DNA of 64,000 bases from Flavobacterium haoranii (GTDB lineage: Bacteria > Bacteroidota > Bacteroidia > Flavobacteriales > Flavobacteriaceae), in NCBI GenBank assembly GCA_003246205.1, contig QKBC01000013.1:1-64000 (forward strand). The letters are read 5' to 3'. The notes under the pieces were generated by a model, which was not told the origin of the DNA, did not search any database, and saw only the letters and a program-made list of their open reading frames with translations. Of the stretch, positions 17,474 through 25,385 are shown one piece after another; the first letter of the stretch is position 1, and each line of letters begins with the position of its first letter. A program made the translations under genes and the position numbers.

Positions 17474-18922
17474 TTAGTTGTTATTTTCTTTGTTTTTGTC
17501 GTTGAATAATCGTTTAAAAGGTTTGGTTAGCCAGTCAAAATTAAGACTACCCATAAGTCCGATATCATTGGTCGCTCTATAAGTTAATACCACAGCAAGT
17601 GGTGTTAATAGGATAGAGGCCATCCAAGTGCCGAGAAACGGAGGAATAGAATCTTCTTGAGCTAATTTTCTTCCGAATGTATTAATAAAGTGGAAAGCAA
17701 TAAAAATGATAATAGCAAATACAATTGGCAACCCGATTCCGCCTTTTCTAATAATAGCTCCTAATGGTGCTCCTATAAAAAACATCAACAAACAAGAATA
17801 GGCGATCATAAATTTCTCATGGATTACAATCCAGTGATCGTTGATTTTTTTCTTTTTGTTTTCTAAATCCGTTTTGCTATTATGAATACTGAATTCTGTA
17901 CTGGTAATGTTGTTTTTAACAACAGTTAAGATTCTTTTTTGGTCATTTTTATTGTATAGACCTAATAAATCATCGATTCCCAGATCTTTTTTACTAGTAG
18001 TTGACGTTGATTTTTTATTGAGAATTACTTCTTGACGTTGTACCATGTTATCTGCCATAGAAATAACATCTTTGTCATAGTTACGTTGGAGTGAATCTAC
18101 AGTATAGCTCAACTCACTTAGATTCAGCATTTTTTCTGAAGTAATATCTCCATCATTATTATCAATAGTATTCAGTTTGGTTAAATCAATATTTATAATG
18201 TATTTTTTGAAACTGCTTTTAGCGAAAGGGAGCTTTTTTCTTTCCTTGTATTCCGAAGGAATAATATTTTCATAATAGTTTCCGTCAAATAATTGAAGTT
18301 GGAGATAATTAGAACCTTCTTGACTTTCCAATAGGCCACTTTTAGCTTTAATCACGGTATTAGCACCGAGTCCGCGTGTTGAATTTTTAACATGCATGAT
18401 TACATCTTCCAACACTTCTCCATTATTGCCTGATTTTTTTTCAACTTTAATATTGATGTTCCCAATACTGTTAAATTGCCCTTCACCAATAGCCATAGCC
18501 GGACTTTGTTGAACAATGTCTTTTCGTAGATTAATAAAACGATATTGTGCTTCAGGTATAACGTTGTTAGCAAAAACAAAGGAAACTAAACTTAGAATAA
18601 AGATACTGATCGTCAGCATTCGCATAGAACGTTGAAGCGAAATACCGGATGATTTCATAGCTGCGAACTCATAGTTTTCGGCAAAACTACCGAAAGTCAT
18701 GATGGAAGCCAGTAAAACCGATAATGGAAGTACTAAAGGAACAATTGTAGGTGCATAGAACGATAAGAATTTAAAAACGGTAAAGGTATCTAGGTCTTTA
18801 CCGGCTAATTCAGAAATAAAAAGCCAGATTCCTTGTAATACGAATATAAAAAACAAGATTACAAACACAGAAGCGAATGTAATCATGAAAGATTTAATAA
18901 TATATTTATCTAAGATCTTCAC
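17474..18922 (-). CDS. LptF/LptG-family permease
   Basis: A 482-residue inner-membrane protein of the YjgP/YjgQ type, the membrane part of the LptB2FG lipopolysaccharide extractor. Three TM helices at the N-terminus (about 13-34, 55-78, 100-122, including [21 protein letters not shown]) and three at the C-terminus (about 365-445, with [24 protein letters not shown]) flank a large periplasmic beta-jellyroll-like part. It is somewhat longer than the ~360 residues of E. coli LptG, mostly in the periplasmic section. Its neighbours are a LolA-like carrier 9 bp upstream and ribB 7 bp downstream. F or G type cannot be told apart by eye. Confidence 0.88.
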   Translation of the reverse strand: MKILDKYIIKSFMITFASVFVILFFIFVLQGIWLFISELAGKDLDTFTVFKFLSFYAPTIVPLVLPLSVLLASIMTFGSFAENYEFAAMKSSGISLQRSMRMLTISIFILSLVSFVFANNVIPEAQYRFINLRKDIVQQSPAMAIGEGQFNSIGNINIKVEKKSGNNGEVLEDVIMHVKNSTRGLGANTVIKAKSGLLESQEGSNYLQLQLFDGNYYENIIPSEYKERKKLPFAKSSFKKYIINIDLTKLNTIDNNDGDITSEKMLNLSELSYTVDSLQRNYDKDVISMADNMVQRQEVILNKKSTSTTSKKDLGIDDLLGLYNKNDQKRILTVVKNNITSTEFSIHNSKTDLENKKKKINDHWIVIHEKFMIAYSCLLMFFIGAPLGAIIRKGGIGLPIVFAIIIFIAFHFINTFGRKLAQEDSIPPFLGTWMASILLTPLAVVLTYRATNDIGLMGSLNFDWLTKPFKRLFNDKNKENNN

Positions 18923-18931
18923 CGAAAAAAA

Positions 18932-19579
18932 TTAATCCAATCTGTTAATATAGTAATTAGGGTATTTCGACTCGGTAAAGGTAAAATGATTTTTTGATAA
19001 AGGCTGATTTGTTTTAAAAGAATTAACAGTTAATGTTGTTCTGGTACCATTTTTACCAATTTCAATCAAATTATAAATGTTTTTAGTTTGTATGTCGATA
19101 CCAACTAAGATTTCTTTGCGTTGATCTTTTGAACTTATAGGAACTAATTTTACAAATTGTATTTTTCGTCCTTTAATGTTTAATAGTTGATCCCAATTGT
19201 ATTTAAAACCTGAATTGAAAAAAGTCAGCATTTTATTAGGTGTAATAGCATCTTTATCTGTTTCGTCAAATTTTGAAATGGTAATTTCTTCGTCTTCCGG
19301 TACAATAGTGTACACTTTTTTGCCATCAAAAATTTTAGTAACTCCCATAAAATTCAGAGTGTAAAGGTTGCCTTTAAGTACTACATTTCCTTTACTTTCC
19401 TGATTGATGTTTTCTTTAGGGTTATTTAATGAATATTTGAAGTCGATAGTTATATTTTCGTATGTTTTGATTTTAGCAGAAACCTCGTCTAATAAGGCTT
19501 TAGCTTTTTGCGCGTTTTGCGCTTGTAAAGTTATAATACTTAATAAAAAAAGTAATGTTACTTTTAAGAATTTAGTCAT
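18932..19579 (-). CDS. LolA-like outer-membrane lipoprotein carrier
   Basis: I place the start at the ATG at 19579 (215 residues). It gives a standard signal peptide (MTKFLKVTLLFLLSIITLQAQ) and falls directly after the FtsK stop. A start seven codons upstream (19600) would overlap ftsK. After the signal comes the LolA pattern: AKALLDEVSAKIKTYENITIDF, then KGNVVLKGNLYTLNFMG, TKIFDGKKVYT and the MLTFF segment, building the half-barrel that shields lipoprotein acyl chains. Role: periplasmic transfer of lipoproteins to the outer membrane. It lies between ftsK and the LptF/G-like gene, making this an envelope-assembly operon. Confidence 0.85.
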   Translation of the reverse strand: MTKFLKVTLLFLLSIITLQAQNAQKAKALLDEVSAKIKTYENITIDFKYSLNNPKENINQESKGNVVLKGNLYTLNFMGVTKIFDGKKVYTIVPEDEEITISKFDETDKDAITPNKMLTFFNSGFKYNWDQLLNIKGRKIQFVKLVPISSKDQRKEILVGIDIQTKNIYNLIEIGKNGTRTTLTVNSFKTNQPLSKNHFTFTESKYPNYYINRLD

Positions 19580-19580
19580 T

Positions 19581-22097
19581 TTAATTATGGTTTTGTTCAT
19601 TGTTTAAAAATTCATCTAAGGCTACTAAATCAGGGATTAACACAGAACGGGCTTTACTTCCTTCAAAAGGACCAACAATTCCTGCAGCCTCTAACTGGTC
19701 AATGATTCTACCAGCCCTGTTGTAACCTAATTTTAATTTTCTTTGAATCAAAGAAGCGCTTCCTTGTTGTGCTGTAACAATAACTTCAGCAGCCTCTCTG
19801 AATAAAGAATCTCGATCGGAAATATCTATATCAAGACTTATGCCACTTTCTTCTCCAACATATTCCGGAAGTAAATAAGCATCCGGATAAGCTTTTTGAT
19901 TACCTATAAAGTCACATATTTTTTCAACTTCCGGAGTGTCTACAAAGGCACATTGCACCCTTGTCAGGTCATTACCCTGGGTATATAGCAAATCTCCGCG
20001 TCCGATTAATTGATCAGCGCCTTGATTGTCCAAGATAGTTCTGGAGTCAATTTTTGAAGTTACCCGGAAAGCGATTCGTGCCGGAAAATTGGCTTTAATA
20101 ATACCTGTAATTACATTAACCGAAGGCCTTTGTGTAGCAATAATCAAGTGAATACCAATAGCACGAGCCAACTGAGCCAAACGAGCAATAGGCGTTTCTA
20201 CTTCTTTACCGGCAGTCATAATTAAATCGGCAAACTCATCAACAACTAAAACAATATAAGGTAAAAAACGGTGGCCGTTTTCAGGATTTAACTTACGTTG
20301 TTTAAATTTATCGTTGTATTCTTTAATGTTACGAACCATAGCATCTTTTAATAAAGAGTAACGGTTGTCCATTTCAATACATAACGAGTTTAAAGTGTTG
20401 ATTACTTTAGTATTATCGGTTATAATGGCTTCTTCCGTATCCGGTAATTTTGCCAGATAATGGCGTTCAATTTTGTTGAAAAGCGTAAGTTCTACTTTTT
20501 TCGGGTCAACCAAAACAAACTTAACTTCGGCAGGATGTTTTTTGTATAATAATGATGCCAAAATGGCATTTAAACCAACGGATTTTCCTTGCCCGGTTGC
20601 ACCTGCCATTAATAAGTGCGGCATTTTTGCTAAATCGACAACAAAGGTTTCGTTTGAGATATTTTTACCTAAAGCAATAGGTAATTCCATTTCGGCTTGT
20701 TGGAACTTTGGCGAAGCAATAACCGATTTCATTGCAACCATTGTCGGTTTATTGTTCGGAACTTCAATACCGATAGTACCTTTACCCGGAATAGGCGCAA
20801 TAATACGAATTCCTAATGCTGATAATGATAAAGCAATATCATCTTCTAAATTTTTAATCTTAGAAATTCGGATTCCGGCTTCCGGAACAATTTCATATAA
20901 AGTTACAGTCGGACCAACAGTAGCTTTAATTTGCGAAATACCAATGTTGTAATTTTTAAGCGTATCAACAATACGATTCTTATTGTCTTCTAATTCATTT
21001 TGATCAATGGTGATTCCTCCGGTTGAATATTCCTTTAATAAATCAATAGGCGGAAATTGATAGTTAGAAAGCTCTAGTGTTGGGTCGAACTCTCCAAAAT
21101 CCTGAACTAATTTTGCAGCCAGATTTTCAGTAACGGATTCTTCTTCTTCCAATTTTTCAATTACAAAATCATTTTCAGGAGCTGTTTCTTCTTTAAAAGA
21201 TTCGTTTACTTGATCATTGACTGTTTCAATATTATTTTCTTCTTCTTTTGGTGTACTATTTAAAATTAGTTCAGAAGCATTTGAGATAGTTGGCTTTAAA
21301 TCTTCTTTGTTGATTTCAAAAACAGAAGTTGGTTTTAATTCAATCTTTGCCAGTTCTTCATCATCTTCATGTAGTACAAAATCATCTTCTTTTCTGATGT
21401 TTTCAACTGGAATAGAAGTATCTTCTACTGAATATTCGTTTTCTGTTTCAGCAATTGGGCTTGTCGTATTTGAAGAATTAAATTCAGCTTCTTCTTGTAA
21501 TATTTTAGCCGGTTTTTCAAAAAAGGTCTTTACATTTTCAACTGAAATCTTAATTCGGAAAACTAAAAAGATCACAACGCCGAAAAGAAGCGCTAATAGA
21601 GTACCGATTTTACCAATGTAATCTTGAATGAACAAGTTCATTTCAAAACCGATAATTCCGGATAGTTGTGGTAAAAAATCCCAAAAGAAACCGAAAAGAA
21701 TTGAGAGTATGATGATTAAATATAAATCCCAAAAGAATATCTTTTTCAGTTTGGTTATGGATAAATCCAAAATAAGGTATATTCCGGTTAGAGAAAGCAT
21801 TCTGACAAAAATAAATGAAGCCACTCCAAAACCTTTATATAGGAAAAAATCGGATAGAAAAGCACCGAATTTTCCTAACCAGTTTGTTACTTTAACCTCT
21901 CTGTTAAAGACATCATTGACCTGACTTTGATCATAATTTCCGGTAACAAAATAAGAAATAAAGGATAGTAATAGTGCTACCGATAATAAAATTAGCAACA
22001 CACCTATAGCAAACTTTTGTTGCTTAGTGGGTTGCCAAGATAATTTTTCTTTAAGAGATGCGGTAGGTTGTTCTTTTTGCTTTTCTTTTTTTGCCAT
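19581..22097 (-). CDS. ftsK: FtsK/SpoIIIE-family DNA translocase
   Basis: An 838-residue protein. Four or so TM helices lie in the first ~190 residues, then comes an acidic linker (~205-340) rich in Glu/Asp, then the motor: the alpha domain (TVGPTVTLYEIVPEAGIRISKI), the beta domain with Walker A GATGQGKSVGLN (Lys505) and Walker B YIVLVVDEFADLI, and the C-terminal gamma winged helix (GSASLIQRKLKLGYNRAGRI) that reads KOPS-type polarity sequences. It pumps chromosome ends through the closing septum and activates XerCD at dif. It starts 35 bp after the dgkA-like gene and stops next to the LolA gene. Confidence 0.96.
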   Translation of the reverse strand: MAKKEKQKEQPTASLKEKLSWQPTKQQKFAIGVLLILLSVALLLSFISYFVTGNYDQSQVNDVFNREVKVTNWLGKFGAFLSDFFLYKGFGVASFIFVRMLSLTGIYLILDLSITKLKKIFFWDLYLIIILSILFGFFWDFLPQLSGIIGFEMNLFIQDYIGKIGTLLALLFGVVIFLVFRIKISVENVKTFFEKPAKILQEEAEFNSSNTTSPIAETENEYSVEDTSIPVENIRKEDDFVLHEDDEELAKIELKPTSVFEINKEDLKPTISNASELILNSTPKEEENNIETVNDQVNESFKEETAPENDFVIEKLEEEESVTENLAAKLVQDFGEFDPTLELSNYQFPPIDLLKEYSTGGITIDQNELEDNKNRIVDTLKNYNIGISQIKATVGPTVTLYEIVPEAGIRISKIKNLEDDIALSLSALGIRIIAPIPGKGTIGIEVPNNKPTMVAMKSVIASPKFQQAEMELPIALGKNISNETFVVDLAKMPHLLMAGATGQGKSVGLNAILASLLYKKHPAEVKFVLVDPKKVELTLFNKIERHYLAKLPDTEEAIITDNTKVINTLNSLCIEMDNRYSLLKDAMVRNIKEYNDKFKQRKLNPENGHRFLPYIVLVVDEFADLIMTAGKEVETPIARLAQLARAIGIHLIIATQRPSVNVITGIIKANFPARIAFRVTSKIDSRTILDNQGADQLIGRGDLLYTQGNDLTRVQCAFVDTPEVEKICDFIGNQKAYPDAYLLPEYVGEESGISLDIDISDRDSLFREAAEVIVTAQQGSASLIQRKLKLGYNRAGRIIDQLEAAGIVGPFEGSKARSVLIPDLVALDEFLNNEQNHN

Positions 22098-22132
22098 TTT
22101 TAGACTTACTCTATTTTACAAAAATAGAGAAT

Positions 22133-22507
22133 TTATGCTAAATACGGAATATAAATTATGGCAGCAACAGCAATTGCTGTTAAAGCAGCGAAGAATACAG
22201 CTCCGGCAGCAATATCTTTTATAAAACCAATGCGTTCGTGAAATTCAGGATGAATAAAATCAGCAATTTTTTCTACAGCTGTATTTAGTCCTTCAATACC
22301 TAAAACTAGACCAATAGCCAGAGTTTGTATTAACCATTCTGATTTGCTAATTCCAAAATAAAAACCGGCAAGAGTAATAAGTACAGCAACAGAAGATTGT
22401 ACCATTACACTATGTTCTGTAGTGATTAGTTTAAAAGCTCCTTTGGCTGCAAATGTTATACTTTTTAATCTTCCGGTGAAAAAAGTTTCGTCTTTTTTAA
22501 ATTCCAT
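22133..22507 (-). CDS. Diacylglycerol/undecaprenol kinase family protein
   Basis: A 124-residue small integral membrane kinase with an amphipathic N-terminus and three TM helices. The family signature is clear: GIEGLNTAVEKIADFIHPEFHERIGFIKDIAAGAV, with the Glu/Asn/Glu/Asp residues used for metal and ATP. Gram-negative DgkA recycles diacylglycerol; in many other bacteria the family phosphorylates undecaprenol for cell-wall lipid-carrier supply. The sequence does not decide between them. It starts 3 bp after the tpx stop and runs into ftsK. Confidence 0.88.
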   Translation of the reverse strand: MEFKKDETFFTGRLKSITFAAKGAFKLITTEHSVMVQSSVAVLITLAGFYFGISKSEWLIQTLAIGLVLGIEGLNTAVEKIADFIHPEFHERIGFIKDIAAGAVFFAALTAIAVAAIIYIPYLA

Positions 22508-22510
22508 ATC

Positions 22511-23008
22511 TTATAGTGCTGCTAAAGCAGATTCGTAATTAGGTTCGTTTGCTATTTCACTAACTTGTTCTGTATATTTTACAATGCCGTTTTCGTCTAC
22601 AATAATAATAGCACGTGAATTTAATCCTGTTAATGGGCCGTTAACTATTTCTAATCCGTTTGTTTTACCAAATGAACCATCTTTAAAGTCAGAAAGAGTT
22701 ACTACATTGTCTAATCCTTCGGCACCACAAAAACGTTTTTGGGCAAAAGGTAAATCACGAGAAACACATAGAACAGTTGTGTTTGCCAATGTACTGGCTT
22801 TTGCATTAAATTGTCTTACAGATGTAGCGCAAGTTCCGGTATCAATACTGGGAAAAATATTAAAAATGAGTTTACTTCCGTTGAAATCAGCCAAAGAGGC
22901 CATTGATAAATCATTTTTCATTAAGGAAAAGTCTGCTAATTTAGAACCGACTTCTGGTAATTCACCATTGGTATGTACAGGATTTCCTTTTAGAGTGATT
23001 GTTGCCAT
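22511..23008 (-). CDS. tpx: Thiol peroxidase (Tpx), atypical 2-Cys peroxiredoxin
   Basis: A 165-residue protein of the normal Tpx length. The peroxidatic cysteine is Cys60 in DTGTCATSVRQFN and the resolving cysteine is Cys94 in RFCGAEGLDNV, the Tpx pairing. It reduces H2O2 and alkyl hydroperoxides using thioredoxin. The start follows the family pattern MATITLKGNPVHTNGELP. A TAATTTTG element at 23035-23028 (minus strand) is a possible -7 box, but no matching TTG is visible. It is the first gene of the tpx-dgkA-ftsK-LolA-LptF/G-ribB run. Confidence 0.95.
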   Translation of the reverse strand: MATITLKGNPVHTNGELPEVGSKLADFSLMKNDLSMASLADFNGSKLIFNIFPSIDTGTCATSVRQFNAKASTLANTTVLCVSRDLPFAQKRFCGAEGLDNVVTLSDFKDGSFGKTNGLEIVNGPLTGLNSRAIIIVDENGIVKYTEQVSEIANEPNYESALAAL

Positions 23009-23099
23009 GTATAAAATTATTAGAGGGCAAAATTAATAAATTAAGAAATATTTGTTTCCTTAATATTAAATTAATTTTCATTACTGCAATCCTTCTAAT

Positions 23100-23744
23100 T
23101 TATTTTGTTGCTTCTAACCAGTTTTTGAAATCGTAGAAATTTTGAGGAGCTACTCCGTGGCCAACAGGGTATTCTTTGTAGGTTACAGACAATCCTAAGT
23201 TTTCAAGAAACGGTTTGGCTTTTCTGGCCCAATCAACAGGAATCACTTGGTCAACTGTTCCGTGAGAAATGAAAAATTGTAGGTGTTTGTTATTCAGGTT
23301 CGTATAGTTTTCTGACAAGATGTGTTCATTCATATAACCGCTTAAAGCAACTACCCGGGCTATTTTATCAGGATAGGATAGGGCAGTAGCATAACTTAAA
23401 ATTGCACCTTGGCTAAATCCGATTAAGGTGATACTTTTAGAATCTAAAGGATATTTGTCGGAAATTTGCGCTATGAATTGGATAATCAGATCTCTGGATT
23501 GACGTGCTTGTTCATCATCAGAAAATTTGTTTTCATCATCATCAAAATAAATAGCATACCAAGCATGTCCGAAAGGTTGTAAATCATAAGGAGCTCTTAC
23601 GGAAAAAATGTAATACTCATCCGGTAATTCGCCGGCAAAAGAGAACAGATCTTCTTCATTGCTGCCATAGCCGTGTAATAAAATTAATGCTGGGTTTTTC
23701 TCTTTTTTTTCTTTAGGTTCGCGTAGTAAATAGTGTAAGTTCAT
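23100..23744 (-). CDS. Alpha/beta hydrolase, phospholipase/carboxylesterase type
   Basis: I start at the ATG at 23744 (214 residues); the upstream extension of this frame lacks ATG and overlaps the previous gene. Alpha/beta-hydrolase features: oxyanion loop LILLHGYGSNEEDLF, nucleophile elbow GFSQGAILSYA (Ser), Asp in THISHGTVDQVIPVDWA-like context, and His in YPVGHGVAPQ. This is the serine esterase/acyl-protein-thioesterase-like family (abhydrolase_2). Likely a cytoplasmic carboxylesterase with unknown substrate. It follows the DUF4870-like gene by 28 bp. Confidence 0.85.
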   Translation of the reverse strand: MNLHYLLREPKEKKEKNPALILLHGYGSNEEDLFSFAGELPDEYYIFSVRAPYDLQPFGHAWYAIYFDDDENKFSDDEQARQSRDLIIQFIAQISDKYPLDSKSITLIGFSQGAILSYATALSYPDKIARVVALSGYMNEHILSENYTNLNNKHLQFFISHGTVDQVIPVDWARKAKPFLENLGLSVTYKEYPVGHGVAPQNFYDFKNWLEATK

Positions 23745-23772
23745 TTTAAATGATTTGATGAAAGATTTCCGA

Positions 23773-24096
23773 TTATAAATTTTTGAAGAATTTTTGATAA
23801 AATTCGCCAACTATAGGAACTATTCTTTTTTCGTTATTTAAGCAGCCTAAAAATCCATAAACCCAAAGAATGAAGATGAATAACCAGAAAGCAGATGAAA
23901 CCATCCAACTGTCAAAGTAACCGATAGGATAGCCTAACAAAAAGAAAGTCAGGAAAATTCCTAGAGCCTGACGAATGTGAAAGCTGGCAAAATCGCTTTT
24001 GTTTTCGTCTTGGTTCATAAAAATAGCAACTACACTTCCTATGATAGTAATGTAGCTGATTATTGCTGCATTTTTTCCTTTTTCAATATCATTCAT
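23773..24096 (-). CDS. DUF4870-like small membrane protein
   Basis: A 107-residue protein with about three hydrophobic segments (12-28, 46-61, 68-85) and the family-like HIRQALGIFLTFFLLGYPIGY segment after an Asn/Asp-rich loop. It ends with VPIVGEFYQKFF, the usual tail of DUF4870/Tic20-like proteins, which are sometimes labelled import component proteins. Role unknown. It sits between the dihydroorotase homologue (23 bp) and the hydrolase. Confidence 0.7.
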   Translation of the reverse strand: MNDIEKGKNAAIISYITIIGSVVAIFMNQDENKSDFASFHIRQALGIFLTFFLLGYPIGYFDSWMVSSAFWLFIFILWVYGFLGCLNNEKRIVPIVGEFYQKFFKNL

Positions 24097-24119
24097 ATTT
24101 CTGTTTTTTTAGTGTAAAA

Positions 24120-25385
24120 TTATGTAAGTGAATTGATTTCCAGTTTTCCGTTGTTGTAAATACCAATGGCTTTACCTTTCATTTTTTGTCCCAGAAAAGC
24201 CGAGTTTTTAGACTTAGAAAGACTGTTTTCTTTTTCAAAAGTCCAATTTCCCGTTGGGGTAAATAAGCTGATTTCTGCTTTATTTCCTTTAGCAATGATG
24301 TTTTGTGACAAACCAAATACTTTTTTCCCGGCAGTTAGTTTAGAAATGACAATTTCTAAAGGAAGTATGGTCAATAGGGCTCCAAAAGCACTTTCTAATC
24401 CGATAGTTCCGTCTTTGGCTAAATCAAATTCTAATTTTTTATGTTCAATATCTAATGGATTGTGATCGGAAGTGATACAATCTATAGTGCCGTCTAAAAC
24501 GGCTTCAAGCAATGCTTTTCGGGTTGCTTCGTCTCGTAGCGGAGGTAAAACCTTATAGCGGGAATCAAATCCGGTTAAGACATCATCATTAAGAACTAAG
24601 TTATGAATGGCTACACTGCAACTTACATTTAATCCTTTAGCTTTAGCTTCTTTAATCAATTGAATGGATTCTTGTGTTGAAATGGTCGGAATATGCATCT
24701 TTCCGCCGGTATATTCTAATAAATATAAATTACGGGCAACATGCAGGGCTTCTGCTAAAGCAGGAATGCCTTTTAATCCTAATTTTGTTGAGATGATTCC
24801 TTCATGAACAATACCTTTTCCTTTAACAGAATTGTCTTGGCAAAAACTTATCACTAAACTATCAAAATCCTGTACATATTGTAAAGCAATTTTTTGAACA
24901 TTAGCATTTTGAATTGCTTTTTGATAGTCTCCGAAGGCAATAGCTCCGGCATTTTTCATATCATATAACTCTGCTAAATCTGAACCTTCGCTGTTAATGG
25001 TTAAAGAACCGATAGGGAAAAGAGAGGTCGCTTTATGCTGTGCTTTATCCAATACAAATTTTACTAAAGCTTGATTGTCAATCACAGGATGGCTGTTCGG
25101 TTGTAATGCAACAGCAGTAAAACCGCTTAAAGCAGCAGTTTTTAATCCGTTGGCTATGGTTTCACGTTCTTCATAACCAGGTTCGCCAAAAGAAACAGAA
25201 GAATCGAACCAACCTTGTGATGCGTGCAGATTCGGAATATTAACTTCAATACTGTCATTCTCGGCAGAAAGATTGTTGCCTATTTCAGTAAAGATCCCGT
25301 CTTTAATTTTCAGATCGATCTTTTGATTGTGAAAAGAACTTTCAGGATCGATGATGGTGACGTTTTTTATTAAAACAGTTGTCAT
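24120..25385 (-). CDS. Dihydroorotase-like protein lacking metal ligands (pseudo-dihydroorotase)
   Basis: A 421-residue amidohydrolase-fold protein that matches dihydroorotase from end to end (NVTIIDPES start, GLESAFG near the end). The key residues are gone. The DxHxHxREPG motif reads DSSVSFGEPG, so both histidines are Ser63 and Ser65 and the substrate Arg is Gly67. The HxxH-ST segment reads MHIPTIST, with Thr in place of the second His. TSDHNP keeps the Asp. This pattern occurs in non-catalytic dihydroorotases that support aspartate carbamoyltransferase in some bacteria. A catalytic PyrC should be encoded elsewhere. Its start overlaps the BatA-domain gene by 4 bp (ATGA), so the two are translationally coupled. 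Family certain; loss of activity inferred. Confidence 0.85.
   Translation of the reverse strand: MTTVLIKNVTIIDPESSFHNQKIDLKIKDGIFTEIGNNLSAENDSIEVNIPNLHASQGWFDSSVSFGEPGYEERETIANGLKTAALSGFTAVALQPNSHPVIDNQALVKFVLDKAQHKATSLFPIGSLTINSEGSDLAELYDMKNAGAIAFGDYQKAIQNANVQKIALQYVQDFDSLVISFCQDNSVKGKGIVHEGIISTKLGLKGIPALAEALHVARNLYLLEYTGGKMHIPTISTQESIQLIKEAKAKGLNVSCSVAIHNLVLNDDVLTGFDSRYKVLPPLRDEATRKALLEAVLDGTIDCITSDHNPLDIEHKKLEFDLAKDGTIGLESAFGALLTILPLEIVISKLTAGKKVFGLSQNIIAKGNKAEISLFTPTGNWTFEKENSLSKSKNSAFLGQKMKGKAIGIYNNGKLEINSLT

Noticed and set aside
20473..20952. 159-codon antisense open frame inside ftsK
   Set aside because: It lies over the conserved motor domain of FtsK and has no recognisable product or start context.
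23745..23810. Upstream extension of the hydrolase gene
   Set aside because: It starts with TTG, overlaps the DUF4870-like gene, and adds residues with no family similarity; the ATG at 23744 fits better.
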